Shown: positions 11,467 through 25,800 of the stretch, piece after piece
How positions within the stretch are numbered: position 1 is the stretch's first letter
How the letters are laid out: each line of letters starts with the position of its first letter
Assembly: GCA_034336665.1 (NCBI GenBank)
Contig: CM067566.1
Span: forward strand, 19,140,330 to 19,204,329
DNA length: 64,000 bases
Reading direction: 5' to 3'
Origin: Luscinia megarhynchos
Taxonomy: Eukaryota > Chordata > Aves > Passeriformes > Turdidae
The notes under the pieces: model-generated
Seen by the model: the letters and a program-made list of their open reading frames with translations, nothing else
The model's database searches: none
What the model was told of the DNA's origin: nothing
Made by a program: the position numbers and the translations under genes

Positions 11467-14400
11467 AGATATAACAACTGCTAACTGTAGCTTTCCTAAT
11501 GAGGTTTCTTTTGTATTTGGATAGTGAGTAAATGTACCAATGTGAATGAATCAACAGTAATAGCCATTTGTGTTTGCTCATACTATCAAAATTTGACTAA
11601 TTTATTTTTTTCACTTATAGAGCATTTTCTCTTTCTGCCTAGAACTGTCCTAGTGTTGCCAGATTCCTATTTCATTCAAGCACCAGCTGTTCAGAGGTTT
11701 TCAGGAGTAACACTTGTTGACATGAGACTGCTTCTCATCAAATGTCTGATACTGACAAAACATATTTACATTTAATAAAATAACGTCTCAGACTTTTAAC
11801 TAAACCTAGTTCCACCTGACTTACCTAAGGCACACTCTTCTACTGTCTTATTCCTGATTTTTTCATGTCTAAAGCAAAAAACTTGAATATTCATTTAAAA
11901 AGAAATCTTATCCTAAATTACTGTTAGTTTTTTCCTTTTAGCTACAAAGAAGATAATGATATAGAGGTTGCATATTAGCTTTGCCAATACTTACTCTTTT
12001 CAACTTTATAGGTGTCATCTTTCACAATAGTTCTGGAGAAGCTCTCACACAAGAATTATTTGCTCTGGTTTCTAAATCTCAAAAGAATGCTCATTTTGCC
12101 AGATTTCTGCCACTACTACACACATTTCTTGACTGAACTACTGTTACCTTGATTATATACTCATAAAGGCTTTAGCAAAACAAAGGTATATTTGACTATT
12201 CATAATACAATTATGAAGAATACAGTTAAAATAATCATGTCACTTGTTACTGCATGACATGCTTCCCCCTCATGGTCTCATTGTTAGCAGTCATACTGAA
12301 ATATATACACAGACACGGGTAATCCTTAGCAATAAATTTTCAGGTGATTTTAAGAAAAATGTATGGTAAGAAAGAAACTGAGCTGAAATGACCGTTTTCA
12401 TCTACAGCAATCTCTTTAAATACATACTTTGACTTTAGCAGTTCCACATTGGTTGTTGTTTCTCCTTAGCTGATATGAGGAATTCTTAGTCCCCATACTT
12501 AGTCACTTGGCCTTCTTACTCAGCTGGATCCCCTTTCTTCCTATTAATCCTCAACTCCAAATTTTGTATGCATCATAGTAATGAAAACAATTACATTTAT
12601 TTTCCATTTCAGAAGAGCTTTACAATTGCAGAACTTGTATCTAGAAATAAGCTATTCAGTTCTTAAAATTTAAAAAAATTTAATTGTTTCTGAATCATCT
12701 CACTTTTTTTTTATTTTAATAAAAATGCAAAGAGAAAGTTTTTGTTGCTGTTGTTCAGAGGACACCCCTCTAGAAATACAGTTTTCCTAGCTAAAAATAT
12801 GTGGGGAAAGCACAACTAACATATTCATTATGAGTACATCTCCCCCTGCTGCAAATCAAACTGCAAGATCATTTTTTTCTGTAGATGCCAGTTAAACTTA
12901 ATGAGCTGCATAAATTAATAAGGAAATGTAGCAGTGAAATTAACTAGCATCATACATTTAGGAAACAATACTATATTGTTTCAATTGCAAACTAAATATG
13001 TTTTTCCTGCTCTTTGCTTTATTGCAAATAAATGTATTTAGAAATAAATATTTTATAACAAAAGAATTTCTAGTCTACTTTTTAAAAATGTTATTGCATA
13101 GTTTTGCACAAAATACTGTCTTATCATTCCAGTTCACTGCCAGCTATGAGTAGAGAAAACAGGGAGAGGAAAACACAAAAGCAAAGAGGGATGGCAATAA
13201 AAATTTTCCTGCAACTCCTGTTCCACCTTTCCTGAGCGGGCAATGGATTTTCACACAAAACATTCCAAGAATAAACTGTATAGGGTAAGAGATATACAGC
13301 AAACTCCCAGCATTGCACTTCTGCTACTTTGGCCCTCATTTATTTGTTAGCATGAAAAATAACTTTTTTTTTTCCTGATTACCAAAATCTATGAATGAAC
13401 AAAGGTAGGCTGTGAAGTCACATCTATTTAGTGAAATCATTGTCACTTGAGTTCAACTATTTTTGATTGATGTCATCAGATATTTTTATTAATGTCAGCC
13501 TTGATAGTCTCTTATTTTGGGCTATTTTCCTAACTCTAATTCCATCTCTGAATTATCTACCCAACTTTTAGCATTAACTGAAAGTTCATTTTGTGTAGTA
13601 TTCAGTGTCTATGAGCTCTAAGAATGGTCATAAGAGCAGTGTCTACAGATGCTATTTAAATCCATTTAGCAAAATGGTGTGGAGCAAAGAGGAAAGGTAA
13701 CACTTTTTCCAAGAGCTTAAATGGGTGGACACCTGAGAGGGATGTCAGCCCACTCTGAAATAGTTGCTGAATTATTACTTTGCTTCTTCAAACTCTTACA
13801 GATGCACAGCCTCTCACAGGTATAACAACTTTGTACAATCTAACTGATGCTAACCTAAATTTTGAGTTGCAAATTCTAAAGTATTTATATTATCTGCATA
13901 AAATATCCCTTGGTTTATTTTGATTATGAAGAGGAAAACCAAACAAGAAGAAACCAGAAAAGAATCTATTTAAAACAATATCTTTTCTCCCTTGGTCAGA
14001 TTTAGTATCAATATTTCAGGAGGGCTGAAATACTTCAGCTGAAATTTTCTCAAATGTATAAAGAGTGTTTTCATATCTCTATTTCAGTGGTCCAGGAGAT
14101 CCAAGGACATCTAGAGCTTCCAGGTAAACTTAAGCCTTTAGATATAATTGTCTGCAGTGGAAATTATATTCTCTCATGATTTATTTTTCTTTCAGAATCA
14201 TGTAGAAACTTATGTAGAGATGAGTTGCAACTGATAGTTGTTACTATCCAAGTATATAGAAAGCAGAAGCCTCAATTAAAAAGTAAATATAAATACAGAT
14301 GGGTCTGACAAATGAAAAATTATTACATCCATGAAACAAATTAGGAGCTTAGCCAGAAAGGATGAACCCAAGAAGTTGAAGAATATGCATAACAGAACTT

Positions 14401-15727
14401 GAAAGATAATTTAATATTTTCTTAATATCGGTTATTACAAATTAACAAAACCTTTACAAGACAATGATTAAGTTACATATTTGAGACATTTTTAGTTTAT
14501 GGTTGTATGTTTATGTTACTGAAATGTGAAGAACTTCTATGTTGTGGCACAGATTACATAATGCTGCTTTATATCAACACATTTTATTGTGTGATTTTGA
14601 GTCTTTACCCTCTTTGCATAACGAAATTAAGAGACTGTAACTTTTTGAATACCCTTAAAATTTACAGCTTCTAGCAAGATGAACCTTTATCTATTTCAGT
14701 AAGGCTATTTAATTGCTTTCATCTGGAAATATTTTCAAGAAAAAAATATGAATCTGCGAATAAACAGAGATCTAATTTCATTATCTCATGAAACATAGAA
14801 GAAATATTTTTCTGTCAGGGTTCCCTAATCTGGAATAATAATCCTTGGATTTTTTTCCTGTCAAATATTAGAAAATGCTTTAGTTTGCCTCCTATTGCAA
14901 GTTCATGAAATTATTATAGTGAAAAGTAGTGCTTTCTTTTTGCCAATGTCTACAAATTGAGCAGTATGTACATTTTCCTTACACGGGAAAGTACAAATAA
15001 AGGTAATTTTTAATCACATAATTGTCCTGCCATTTGCTTCCCTGTATTTATATAATGATTACATCATTATTCATGTCATGGTCTTAGGTTCAGAAGGAAG
15101 CAAATAAACATGAATATGACAGCAAGATATTTTGACTCATTCTTTCTAGGGAGAGTACATTTTGTTTTATTTGGTTGTGTGCAGCAAATTTGTAGTTAGT
15201 AGACTTACTGCTTATGTTGAATTTACAGGAAATGTGTTTACCTCCAACTCTCCTCTAATGGGCAAGAAACTTGACTTTCTACTACACTCCAGGTTTGGCC
15301 TGTATTACCTAACTAGGAAAAAATCCAATTACTATACTTGAGCAACAGCTTTTCCACAATGCAATGTAAGAGTCATTACTTACTGTTGTATTAGTGATGA
15401 CCTTTTGAAATGTTCAGAATTTATAGTGTATTCTCCAACATAACATATTTTTATATTTTTCTTTCATTGTAAAAACTATGCCCTTTTAATAATCTCAATG
15501 AAATCTCAAAGCAAGACAGTGGAGTAAAAGTAAACATACTTCCTGAAGTTTAAAGGGCAAAGATTCACCAAAAAAAAGGAAAAAAAAAATCCACCCAATA
15601 AATGGGGCTGCATTCTCAACCTCTCCAAAATGGTGTCAAAATGCTTAATACTTGCCATTTCAAAGAAAATGGCTCAATTCCATTAAGAAGGAAATATCCT
15701 AATTCACAAATATACACAGTGGGTAAT

Positions 15728-15756
15728 GTGTTAATAACACCATTATCAGCTGATAA
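15728..15756. promoter_or_regulatory. Adjacent palindromes with inverted GATA sites around an E-box
   Basis: GTGTTAATAACAC (15728-15740) is a perfect odd-length palindrome. Two bases later TTATCAGCTGATAA (15743-15756) is a perfect 14-bp palindrome, with inverted WGATAR-type motifs on each side of a central CAGCTG E-box. Flanking CACC and GGTG add a further arm. GATA plus E-box composites are known targets of GATA-factor/bHLH complexes. Function here is inferred only from the motif. Confidence 0.35.
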
Positions 15757-17966
15757 CACGGTGCAGTTAATGTAGCTCAGCATGAGTTGATTTTACCACA
15801 AACCATTGTTTCCTTTTAAAACAGCATGAGATCTTGGGAAAAATCTCTCAGCATCTCACTATGGGGACTTAATAAACATTAGTCACCACAGTGCAGAAAC
15901 AGGGAGGAAAAAAGGTACTTTATATTTCTTCTGTTTCATGCTGTTCTATTCAACCTTGCTTAATTAATTAGTTCCTTTAAGCAATGTATCTGATCCTGGG
16001 CTCACTGACTCTTATATTATTATGATGGACAATTTTCTTTTAAAAATCCTGAAAACTCACCTTAGCAAGCATTAGAACACTTTATATGATAGAAGGTTGC
16101 ATTCTGCAAATATAAAACTATCAAATAGGACCATCTGCTTTGCATTTTAGTAGCAAGATGTCAGTAGGAATGGATGAGAAGAGGAAATCCTTTTGGTGGA
16201 GCTGCATCTCGGAATCCAGAGTGTCTTTATTCTACGTTTGCACATCCAAGTCATCCCTGGGTTAGATGTACAAACAACCATCCTTGGTTGTGTTCCAGGT
16301 GTCCTTTAGTCCTAGTTAAGTTCATATACTTGCAATTGAGATGTATTTTAAGACAAAAATAAATGGTTCTTGCTAAATAAATCCAAGAAAAGTTGTTTGG
16401 TACAATGAATTTTCATTGTATGTCAGAGTTGGAAAGCAAATGCATCTTCCTGTTGCATGTTAAAAGATGAGTAAGTCTTGTTCCATGATTCACTAAGCAA
16501 TTGATTCCACTGGAAAATAGGACTGTGTTTGTGTAAATACTAGTTATGGTCCAGATATATATTTTCATAATATAAATAATGAGAAGCATAATGCTGTGCC
16601 TTCATTAACTCAATGGTTAACACTGAAGTATAAAATGAGGCATGTATTCATAGTCTGTAATTGAATTTTATTTTATCAGAAATTTGTTTAAGTTTGTATT
16701 AGGATTTAATTCTACATACCATATTTCTTATTAGATGCAGGAGACCATGAAAAGATTCTGAAATTAATCTAGTGATCTATATCTATGCTGGCTGAATCTT
16801 TATTCTATTCCTTTATCATTCTACATCCATCTTCCTCTCGATTATTTTTCTTCTTATGAAATTGGTAGCTATTTTTGCAGTTGATCTAACTGAACAATAA
16901 GAAAGGATTTTGCTAAGTAGTTGATATCTCTTTTTTTTAATTACTGAAAATTCATTATTTTATAAACAACCATTACTCTCTTTCATTACCCTGCAAGGGA
17001 AAATAAAAGGAGAAAACTTTTTTGAATCTTTTTGAAAACTACTTTATGAAAAAGTGGTGAAAACTTTTCAGCCTTTGAGATATGATAAGAACAATTAATT
17101 GTCCTAAGATTAATCCTCTCTTTGCTGAAAGGAAGCACAGTTCAAGATAGTTTCAGTTGTTTCTATACAGGGTTAATTGCTTTGAGTAAGGATTGAATGC
17201 AGCACGTTCCTCTACCTCAACAGAATTTTCTAATGGGTTAAAATTGCAAAATTGCTAGAGAATATTTATCAGCTTTAGATGAGAAGTTATTTCATTTATG
17301 CATTGTGACCATACGTGAACTCAAAACAGTTCTAAGGATGTCTGTTCATCTGTATACGTGCAAAAAATGATGGATATCGGAAACACACTGCAATGCCTAA
17401 AGTAAAATTTAGGTAGAATTTTTTTGATTGAGAGTTGAGGGGAACAAGTAGGTCTTTATCTCACTAACTGAGCTTCTAACAGGTTGAAATTCTAAGATTT
17501 ACCAAAGATAAAATGGTGCTTGAGAGCAACATTTTTTTTCCACACAGCTAAACTTTACATTTCAGCAACAAACCCATGCACTTCATTTGAGTTCACATAC
17601 AAAGTATCAAATATTTTAAAGACAACTTCATGGATAAATCTTTAATTACCATTCAATCAGAGATTATCCTGGCTAAACTCTGGGTATTAACAGTACATGT
17701 ATTGCTAAAAGAATATAACTCGCCAATCTAACTGGCACTAACTGGTGATAAGTGTGTACAAGCATGATTTACCCTGGTTAATACAGAGAACAGGAATCTG
17801 AGTGTATGACACTATGCAGCTGTTTCAGAATGTTCTGGCTAAAAGAATACCCATGTATTTCTAGAAAACCTGGCAATAATTTTACTGAATCTAGGTATTT
17901 GAGGAGCTTGATCCTTCATCTCTTTCAAAAGTGTCAAATTCACATTTAATGATTGAACTTTTTATG

Positions 17967-17981
17967 TTTTTTTTTTTTTTT
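17967..17981. repeat. Poly-T tract (15)
   Basis: An uninterrupted T run with no recognisable retroelement beside it. Confidence 0.9.
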
Positions 17982-20900
17982 CATGTAGTTACACACTACA
18001 TGTTATCTTCAAGAGGGTTTTTGTTTTGTTTTCAGGATAAAAAAACATTCAAACAAAGGAATTCCTTGATATGAATCTTTTCCTTTATTCTACTCCAAAT
18101 TAAAATGATTAAAATAAAGCAGAAGAGAAAACCAAACTGTTTTTGAATGAGGAAAGTAGTACCTATGACTTCATGTATTTTCTCACCTAGCCAGCTGTTC
18201 TGTCAAAGCCTTTTCCCTCCTCTTCCACATGACTTTCCATATTTCAGGAATATTCATCCTGGGCAAGAAACAGCTGCATCAATGATAGTCTGCAGTGAAA
18301 TTCAAGATAATCATATGATGAGATGTGTCTGCCTTTGGACAGACAGCTGATCCTAAAAAGTATGCAGACAGATTTCTGCCCTCTCTCTTTCAGGGATGCT
18401 GATCTTGGTTCTTCATAGGTAAGTAGTCATTTTCTAACATCTTTAGTTTCAATTTTATTTGGTATTAGTTGAAATTGACCAATTAGTTCAGAAAGTTATT
18501 AAAAAAATAATATTTATTTATTTATTAAATAAAATTCTTTAGTAAACAGGCTAAGAAAATGCCTTCTGCTTTGCACTGGATGTCACGTCCCTGTGAAGCT
18601 GGGAATGACGTTCACAAGTGATACACATAAGAATAAAAGTTTTTGAGGATATGGGAAACTGTGAAAGATTTTTAGGCATATTGGCAGCAGTAGGTGACAT
18701 TATAATAAAGATTAAAGCCATATCTGTTTTACAAAAAAAGTGAATTGTGAAATATTTTTCACTGCTGTCATTATTGTTGTTTTGAAATGCTAATACATCA
18801 TGATTCATAGCAGTCTTTAGAGTTAGGATTTTATTCAGTTGGAAAAGATAAGATGTTTGAATTACTATAGTAGTTTTAATCATTTACAGTTGCTATATGG
18901 CTGTATTAGTTTAATATTTAATACAAGTTTTGAGAAAAGTAAAAGCTCCAGACAGACTAAATTGCATTTGCTATCAGTGAAAAGAATAACTTACAAAAAG
19001 TACAACTTATGGATGATCTGCAAGTTAAAAATTGCTCTACTCCTCCTTCAGATTATAAACTTTGGTTCTCATCTCAGGCACTGCAGGAGAACAGTTTTCT
19101 GTGCAAAGGGATAGGAGAGGAGAAGAATGTTCACCATTAGGAAAAGTCCACTGAAAAACAGAATTGTGATCATATGACATATAAATACACTGAGATTTCC
19201 TAGTCCACTGTGCTGGGTATGTTATATGTCACTTTCCTTGTTAAGACTATTCTGCCTTTTCATTCGTATATCTGTTTTCAACACGGGCAAACAAATCTTC
19301 AATAATAAATTCTGGGAATGATGCTATAATTTGTTCTATGAACCCACTCCAGAAGTAAATGTACATTTATGGTACAAGCAGTTTTCCAAGATGAGACAAT
19401 GGACAGCATCTAACAGCATTGAACAGCATTCTTCTTATGCAGAAACACATATTTCAAAACCAATACTAGTAAAGTTATTTTTGAACCTCCATTTATAAAT
19501 TGCTCTTGCTAGTGATAAGACAAAAAAGGTTATATGTAAACTAGAGTTTTTTCCAAATTCTCAGATTTTTTCTAATAACCTTCTTCTTTAGTTTGAGCAG
19601 AAGGTATGTGGTTTCATTCCCATTTTGATTATTCTAATAATCTTTCACAGAACAGTTAGGTACCATAAACTATATTTTTGCCCAGGTTTTATAAAATATT
19701 TACATTTTCCAGAGAAATAAATATAAAAATATGAACCATAATATATAACTTCAATCAATAAGCATTTTATCTTATTACTTGCTTTGCTAAGTGTGAAGAT
19801 ATCCCCCATGATGCATTGAAAACAAATAAGTAAGGCTGTCACCCAAAAAATTGCTCTTTGAATGTGTTGTAACTGTGGCTCTTTGTTTTCAGTCCTGTCA
19901 ATAGATCAAGATGATGATACAATGTTAGCCTTTAAAATTAATTACTATGGAGCCGTGAATGTGCCCCAAAGAGATTATTATTTTCCTTAATTACTTCTAA
20001 AATATAATTTTTTTTCACTATGGTTAAATAAGAATTAAGAACCTTTTAGCTTAAAATAGATAATCAACACAGCTAGAACCTTAAATGAAGAGAAATGAAT
20101 AATCTTTGAAAGAAAAACAACAAAAATCTATATGGGCTAAGAAATACCAAGTACAAAAGACTTTATTTTGCTTTGTTTTTAACTACTTTTTGGTAGATTT
20201 TTAGAAAATATCAAAACTGTGGAGAAAATACTATCACAAGCCTGAGGATTATCTGAGGTACGTTCTACATCATTACAGTTCTATGAGATGAATGTGAAAG
20301 TTACACATTTAGGGATTTTTTCTGTCTACAGTTGTATCAATGGAAGATGTATGTAGTGGTTCTGTGATTCTGTAATTGCACAGGAGGATCCTTAGAGCAT
20401 TAGGATGAACTGATTGAACAGAATAATGCTTCAGTTGAAACCTCTTCTCTCTTATAGATCTACTACAGTTTATAAAAAATGTTGCATGTAAAAATAAAAT
20501 TACCACATAAAGGAGAAACAGTATCATGACCCATCAAGATCATTAATGCATCACCAAGTTTTATGTTACTGGATTTCTAAGATGTCAAGATGGACTCCAT
20601 GGTTTTTATCCTGAAATATCTTGATCTATCAGAACTATGAACATATATTGCTCTGTGGGTGGGCTGGGTAACCTTGTTTGAACTAGTTTTGTTGTTGCTG
20701 TTTTTGATTTTTTTGGTTTTTTGGTTTGTTTTTTCATGTTGGATAGGAGATACCTAGCCACGTACTGATACTACTGGTTGCCTCCCTTTGTAAATAACAT
20801 ATCACTGTAATATTTTATTAAATATGTACCTTCTGATTAGATCTGCAGATATAAACAAGGACATTACTGAGTCAGGTCTATTTAAGGGCAAAGCTATTTA

Positions 20901-22840
20901 AGGTTTTATTGTACAAAACCAGCAAGAAAACTTATCATATAGATATTTTGTTTTTTTCCTTTAACTTAATTATTGCTGAAATTATATATATATATTACGT
21001 ATTCAACTTGTAACAAAATATATGTTTAATAATTTTATTATAACATAGTCAACAAAATCTGCTAATCGTTCTGTGATTATCTTTGATGATGGAAAGAATT
21101 GATTCATTCTTATGCTAAGTACTCGACTCCTTCATAAATACTGAGCTATTTTCTGACACCAGCAAGTAGTAAGGCAGACTTTCATATAATGACACAATGT
21201 AGGCAAGTCTAAACAGCAGTGCACTAATTTTGAAGTAAGCACTCTTTTGGCATGAAGGATATGTTTGATTCAGTAATCAGGTTCAAACTACAGAAATCTG
21301 GTACCCTTCTTGCTTATATTTGCCCTAGCCATGATATGGGTACAATGAAAAGTACAGACTTGCAGGCTTTAAGCATTATGACAATAATCAGTAATGGTAT
21401 TTGAAAGTCTCACTGCCTTCCTGATCACCGAGGAGTATAATATATTATTTTCTGCAGTCTTTCTGCACCGTGTCATAGATCATCAGAAATTAAAAAACCT
21501 GACACTTTCAATGCCTGTCTTTCAAAATTCCTCTTCATAGTGATACATTCCCTCTCTGCCTCTACATTTATTACTTGAGTTGCCTCTGTAGAGTTAATAC
21601 CTGTTCTAAATGTTTTCTACATTTTAGTTTTACTTGCCCATTGAATTTCACCATAATTTGTTGCTTTATTTTACCAATATTCGTTAAAATGATCATGACA
21701 TTGCATTAAATATATTTTTCTTCCTTTGACTACTTTTAACATCTCACTTAGGGTTGTCCAGAGTCTCTGAAGGCAATGGTAAAAGCTTCCATTGAACTTT
21801 AGTTTAGCTTTGTTATAGTAATAGAAAACTAATATACATATATATGTATATCTAACATGCTCTGCCACTACCTGTACAAACTACTGTGCAAATTTACATT
21901 CAAAATATTATATAAGAAATTTATTGTTAAAGTCAGTGCTGTCGTTATCACTAGCAAAACACCATCTGCCAAGATGTACCAAATCTAATGAGTCCAATAC
22001 ACAACTTTCATCTATGCCTTCTCACAAGAAATTGCATTCTTTAATACATCATATATTCTGATTACATGGTTTATTAATCTCTGTGAATGTTTGATGTACT
22101 TTCTAATAAATTTTAAAGCTTATTTTACACATTGAACTGCTTGGAATAGTAAACTGGCCTTTTATTTTGTTTTAGTGTTGAGTATAAAATAGCTCAAAAT
22201 GAGTATGACCAACTATGAAAAAAATCCAGGGTAAATGTGAAGAAAATAGTAGGATGTCCTTAGTTTCACACTTCTTGTCCAAACAATCTCATAATTTCCA
22301 GAAAATCCCACCAACTGGCTTTTAGTGATCTGTCTTAGAACAAACCCAGTCTCAAGGCGTAACCTAACTCGTATTGACATATAAATTAGAAGCAGACAAA
22401 CCAAAATAATTTAGGAAATATCTCTCTGTAAAAGATTCCAATGAAATAATAGCATTTTACCAGGATAGTTACTAAGCCAAACATGTTACAAAATTTTTGT
22501 CAACAGCCTCCATAACCAAAACTTACCTACAGAAAACCATATTGGTAGTTGATAAGAAAATAATAACTATAGCAATCATATAACACAGACTGGTTCTTTG
22601 ATAAGTTAGATCTATTAAGCAAATGTAGCTATATGTCAAAAAGCAAAGAGGTCATTCTGCATCACTTACCAAAAAAGAGTCAGTCTTTGATAACTATTTG
22701 TGATTTGATAAAATGGGTTTTATTTGAATAAATTACCTCTTTCTTAAAATAAGAAATTGATATGAGTTTGCATAGGAATATTAGTTTTTACAGAGAAACA
22801 AAGAGCAGAACTCCATCTACCTCTCTCTGCCTTTGCAATC

Positions 22841-22880
22841 ATAGAATCATAGAAATCAACATAGAATCATAGAAAACAAC
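22841..22880 (-). repeat. 20-bp tandem duplication resembling a CR1 3' terminus
   Basis: ATAGAATCATAGAAATCAAC is followed immediately by a copy with one mismatch. ATAGAATCATAGAA is the reverse complement of the ATTCTATG-type terminal repeats of CR1, so this may be the tail of a severely truncated minus-strand CR1. No other CR1 sequence is left next to it. Confidence 0.5.
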
Positions 22881-25800
22881 AAATTTAGACGTATGCATTC
22901 AGATTTCAGTGGAGATGGCATCTGTCTCTAGTGAACACTAAAAGGGAAATTAAGAAAAATCCTTTACACTAACCTGGAAGCAATTTCTTATTTTCAGTAG
23001 TTTTCTGGTTTCCCTTTTTGTTTAAAATATACATTTGCTTTTGCCAAAAAAAGAAAAAAAAATCTATTTGTTAATCCTCATGGGGAACAAAATATATGAT
23101 TACTATTGGTTGATAAGTTAATTATTTTGCTTTACCCTCCAGTGTCTAGGTGCCCCATGGTTGTTTTAGCTTTATAGTTCTATGTGCCATTGTGCCTTCA
23201 GAAGTGACACATATGAACTATGAACATGTTTTTGAACAGGGCAGTGCAATGTGAAAATTTATGATGCAGAAATACTTCCCTGAGATAATTTTCCTGCTTT
23301 TTGACAGTTCTTATTCACAGAGGTGAGAACACAAATAGAAACTATTTTCTGACCTCTAGTATTAGGTTGAATTTCTTCTTATATGCTTGCGTTTCATTGA
23401 GTTAATTGTTTTCTGTTAATATGAGTGAGATCAAGTTGCTTTAACATTCCCCAAAATAAAATGTCTGTACATAAAACTTGCATGGTGGATGCAAAGTTCT
23501 GTTACATTTCTGTAGAGTTACAAAGATCAGCAGAAACTATTCACTGAGTTTGCAGAAAGAGAATAATCATTCCTACAGCTGCGAGTTTCTGAAGTAAAAA
23601 CTTTTCAGCAAATAGTGAGAACCAAGACTGCAAGAACAAACAAGCAGATTGCTAAACTTGTAACCATGTTATTTAGTAAATCTGTTAAAGCAACTTGTTA
23701 CTTCAGACAGCTGGTTATGTGGAGTAGGATTGCATATGTGGATGCGATCACATGATTCACACTACCTAAAATCTCCTCAGTTCACACTACCTAAAATCTC
23801 CAGAGCATAGTAAAATGATTGAGTTATGTAGCACTTTCACTTCTCTAGGAGGCTATATTTATCAAAGCAGCTCAGCTTTAGTAACTGGGAGAGCAGTGTG
23901 GTCCAAGATAGTGCCACTACAATTCTGATGCTTGGAACCACCTCCCTATCTCATATGCTCACTACCTCTCCCCAGAGACACTCGTTTATTCTTATCTGAC
24001 ATGTCATACTAGGTGAAGGGTAGGCTGATAAACTTCAGGAAGGACTATTTATCTTATAAGGCAGTGCTGCCACAGTACTATTCTGAAGCTTAATAAGAGC
24101 ATATTGTTCCTCATTTATCCCAGAGTGGCTACCATATCCTCTTTCACACATTATTTATTAGCTTCATGAAATGAGTATTTTTACTCTTTTGCATGATAGA
24201 CTATCCATTCTCCTGGGCACCTTATTAATATAGCTCATGGTATCTAGCTTGAGTTTGACTGTCTTAAACGTTAAAAATATCTGGCCAATGTTCCAAGCCC
24301 CTGTCTGTTACAACTTCTCATTTGAGCAGATTCTGCTGCTTCAGGTACATTTTCAATTTTCAAGAAAAGAACAGACTACTACATTTCCTTCTTTTCCTTC
24401 TGCATGTGTTGGGCTGGAAAAAAAATGAAACAAAATTATAAATTAAAAACTGCATTAAGCAATCAAGAAACACAACACACATTCAACATCAAAACTGTTT
24501 TTATTACCGCTCCTTTGAAAAAGAAAAAAAATTAATAAAAATAATAAAAGTCTTATGGAATGATTCACCATATAATTTGTAGATCAAACATCTAACTAAC
24601 AAAAACTATAAGAAAGAAGAAAATGTACTCCTATCTGTAGCTGTTAGAAAAATTAGATACACAAATATGAACAACAGATAGGGTTGCATCTTTGTGGTGT
24701 GCTTGACTGGGTGATACCTTTAGTGAAAGTGTTTTTCCATGTACTATCGTGTGAGGAAAAAAGCTTTTTTTTTCTTTCCCTGAGATTATCTATAGAATTT
24801 GCCTAGTTGAATTTGACTAAAGCATCAGTTTATCAAGTCTTGGTATTATAAATTAGGCTGTCTGTACTTTAATTTCATTTTAGTTGATAGCCCAATTACA
24901 TGACCTGCGGCTGCTATCAACTCCTGTATTTCCTTTTCTACAGTAGCACTATCTGTATCTCTTTTTTGCAAGGTGCTTTATGATAGTCTTTGACAATTCT
25001 CCTGGCAGCTATAGTTCCCCATGTGACAGGTACAACATGTTCTTCAGGTCAGACTGGCTTCTGCTCATATTTGGGTCTAAACAACTGAGAAGCCAATCAA
25101 GGAAGGGGGGTCATGTTATGCATTTCAGAATGCCTAAAAAAACATGCTGTGAATGTTTCATGAATGAAACAGTAATATTTTATTTATAGAAAAGCACTGA
25201 TTTAATATACTAAATACTGTGTTTAAAAAGTCTACTATTTTAAGGGTGCAGAAAGCAAAAGATAATAAAAAATATCTGTTGTGCTTTCATTTTTCTCACG
25301 GACTTGCAAGACAAAAGGAACTTTTGGTTCTAATGGAGTTTTTGATGTGAATTTTTCTTTAGACTAATTCCAACTTGTTTTTTTCATTCTTTACAGTGAA
25401 TATGCTAATCGAATTTACTGAATACAGCTCTTTTTGTAAGTTTCTGCATTTTTCCTTTACTGTAAGCTGTAAATCAATAGTAACTGATTCCTGGGGCCAA
25501 ATATGTTGACAGCAGCTTAATCAACTTGTGTCCATGTTACTTTCAATGTCACCTCTAGCCACAAGGCAGTAAATTCTTTCAGAGCGTTTTGCTTTGAACT
25601 GTTCCGCTATATTTTCTCTTTGTTTGTTTTAGAGCATAATTCTGGCTCTTTCCCTCACAAAGTGCTTTTAGTCAGCAATTTTAGAGAGTGCCTCTTTCCT
25701 TCCAGCCCTGGTTGTCTTCTTTTATTTCCTTTATACTTTCCCTCCTAAGAATTTGTACGAGTCCTTTTGGCAAGACTATTTGATATTAATAGACAATTTA

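Larger units (their letters stand above)
11467..22840. other. Long unique AT-rich stretch, no gene seen
   Basis: Apart from the palindrome cluster near 15.74 kb and T tracts (17967-17981, 20697-20733), nothing repetitive or coding was recognised. The open frames (for example 18551-18883 minus, 110 codons) lack motifs and have strongly AT-driven codon content. Confidence 0.55.

Noticed and set aside
18551..18883. 110-codon minus-strand frame
   Set aside because: AT-rich, motif-free and within the length expected by chance in a 64-kb AT-rich window.
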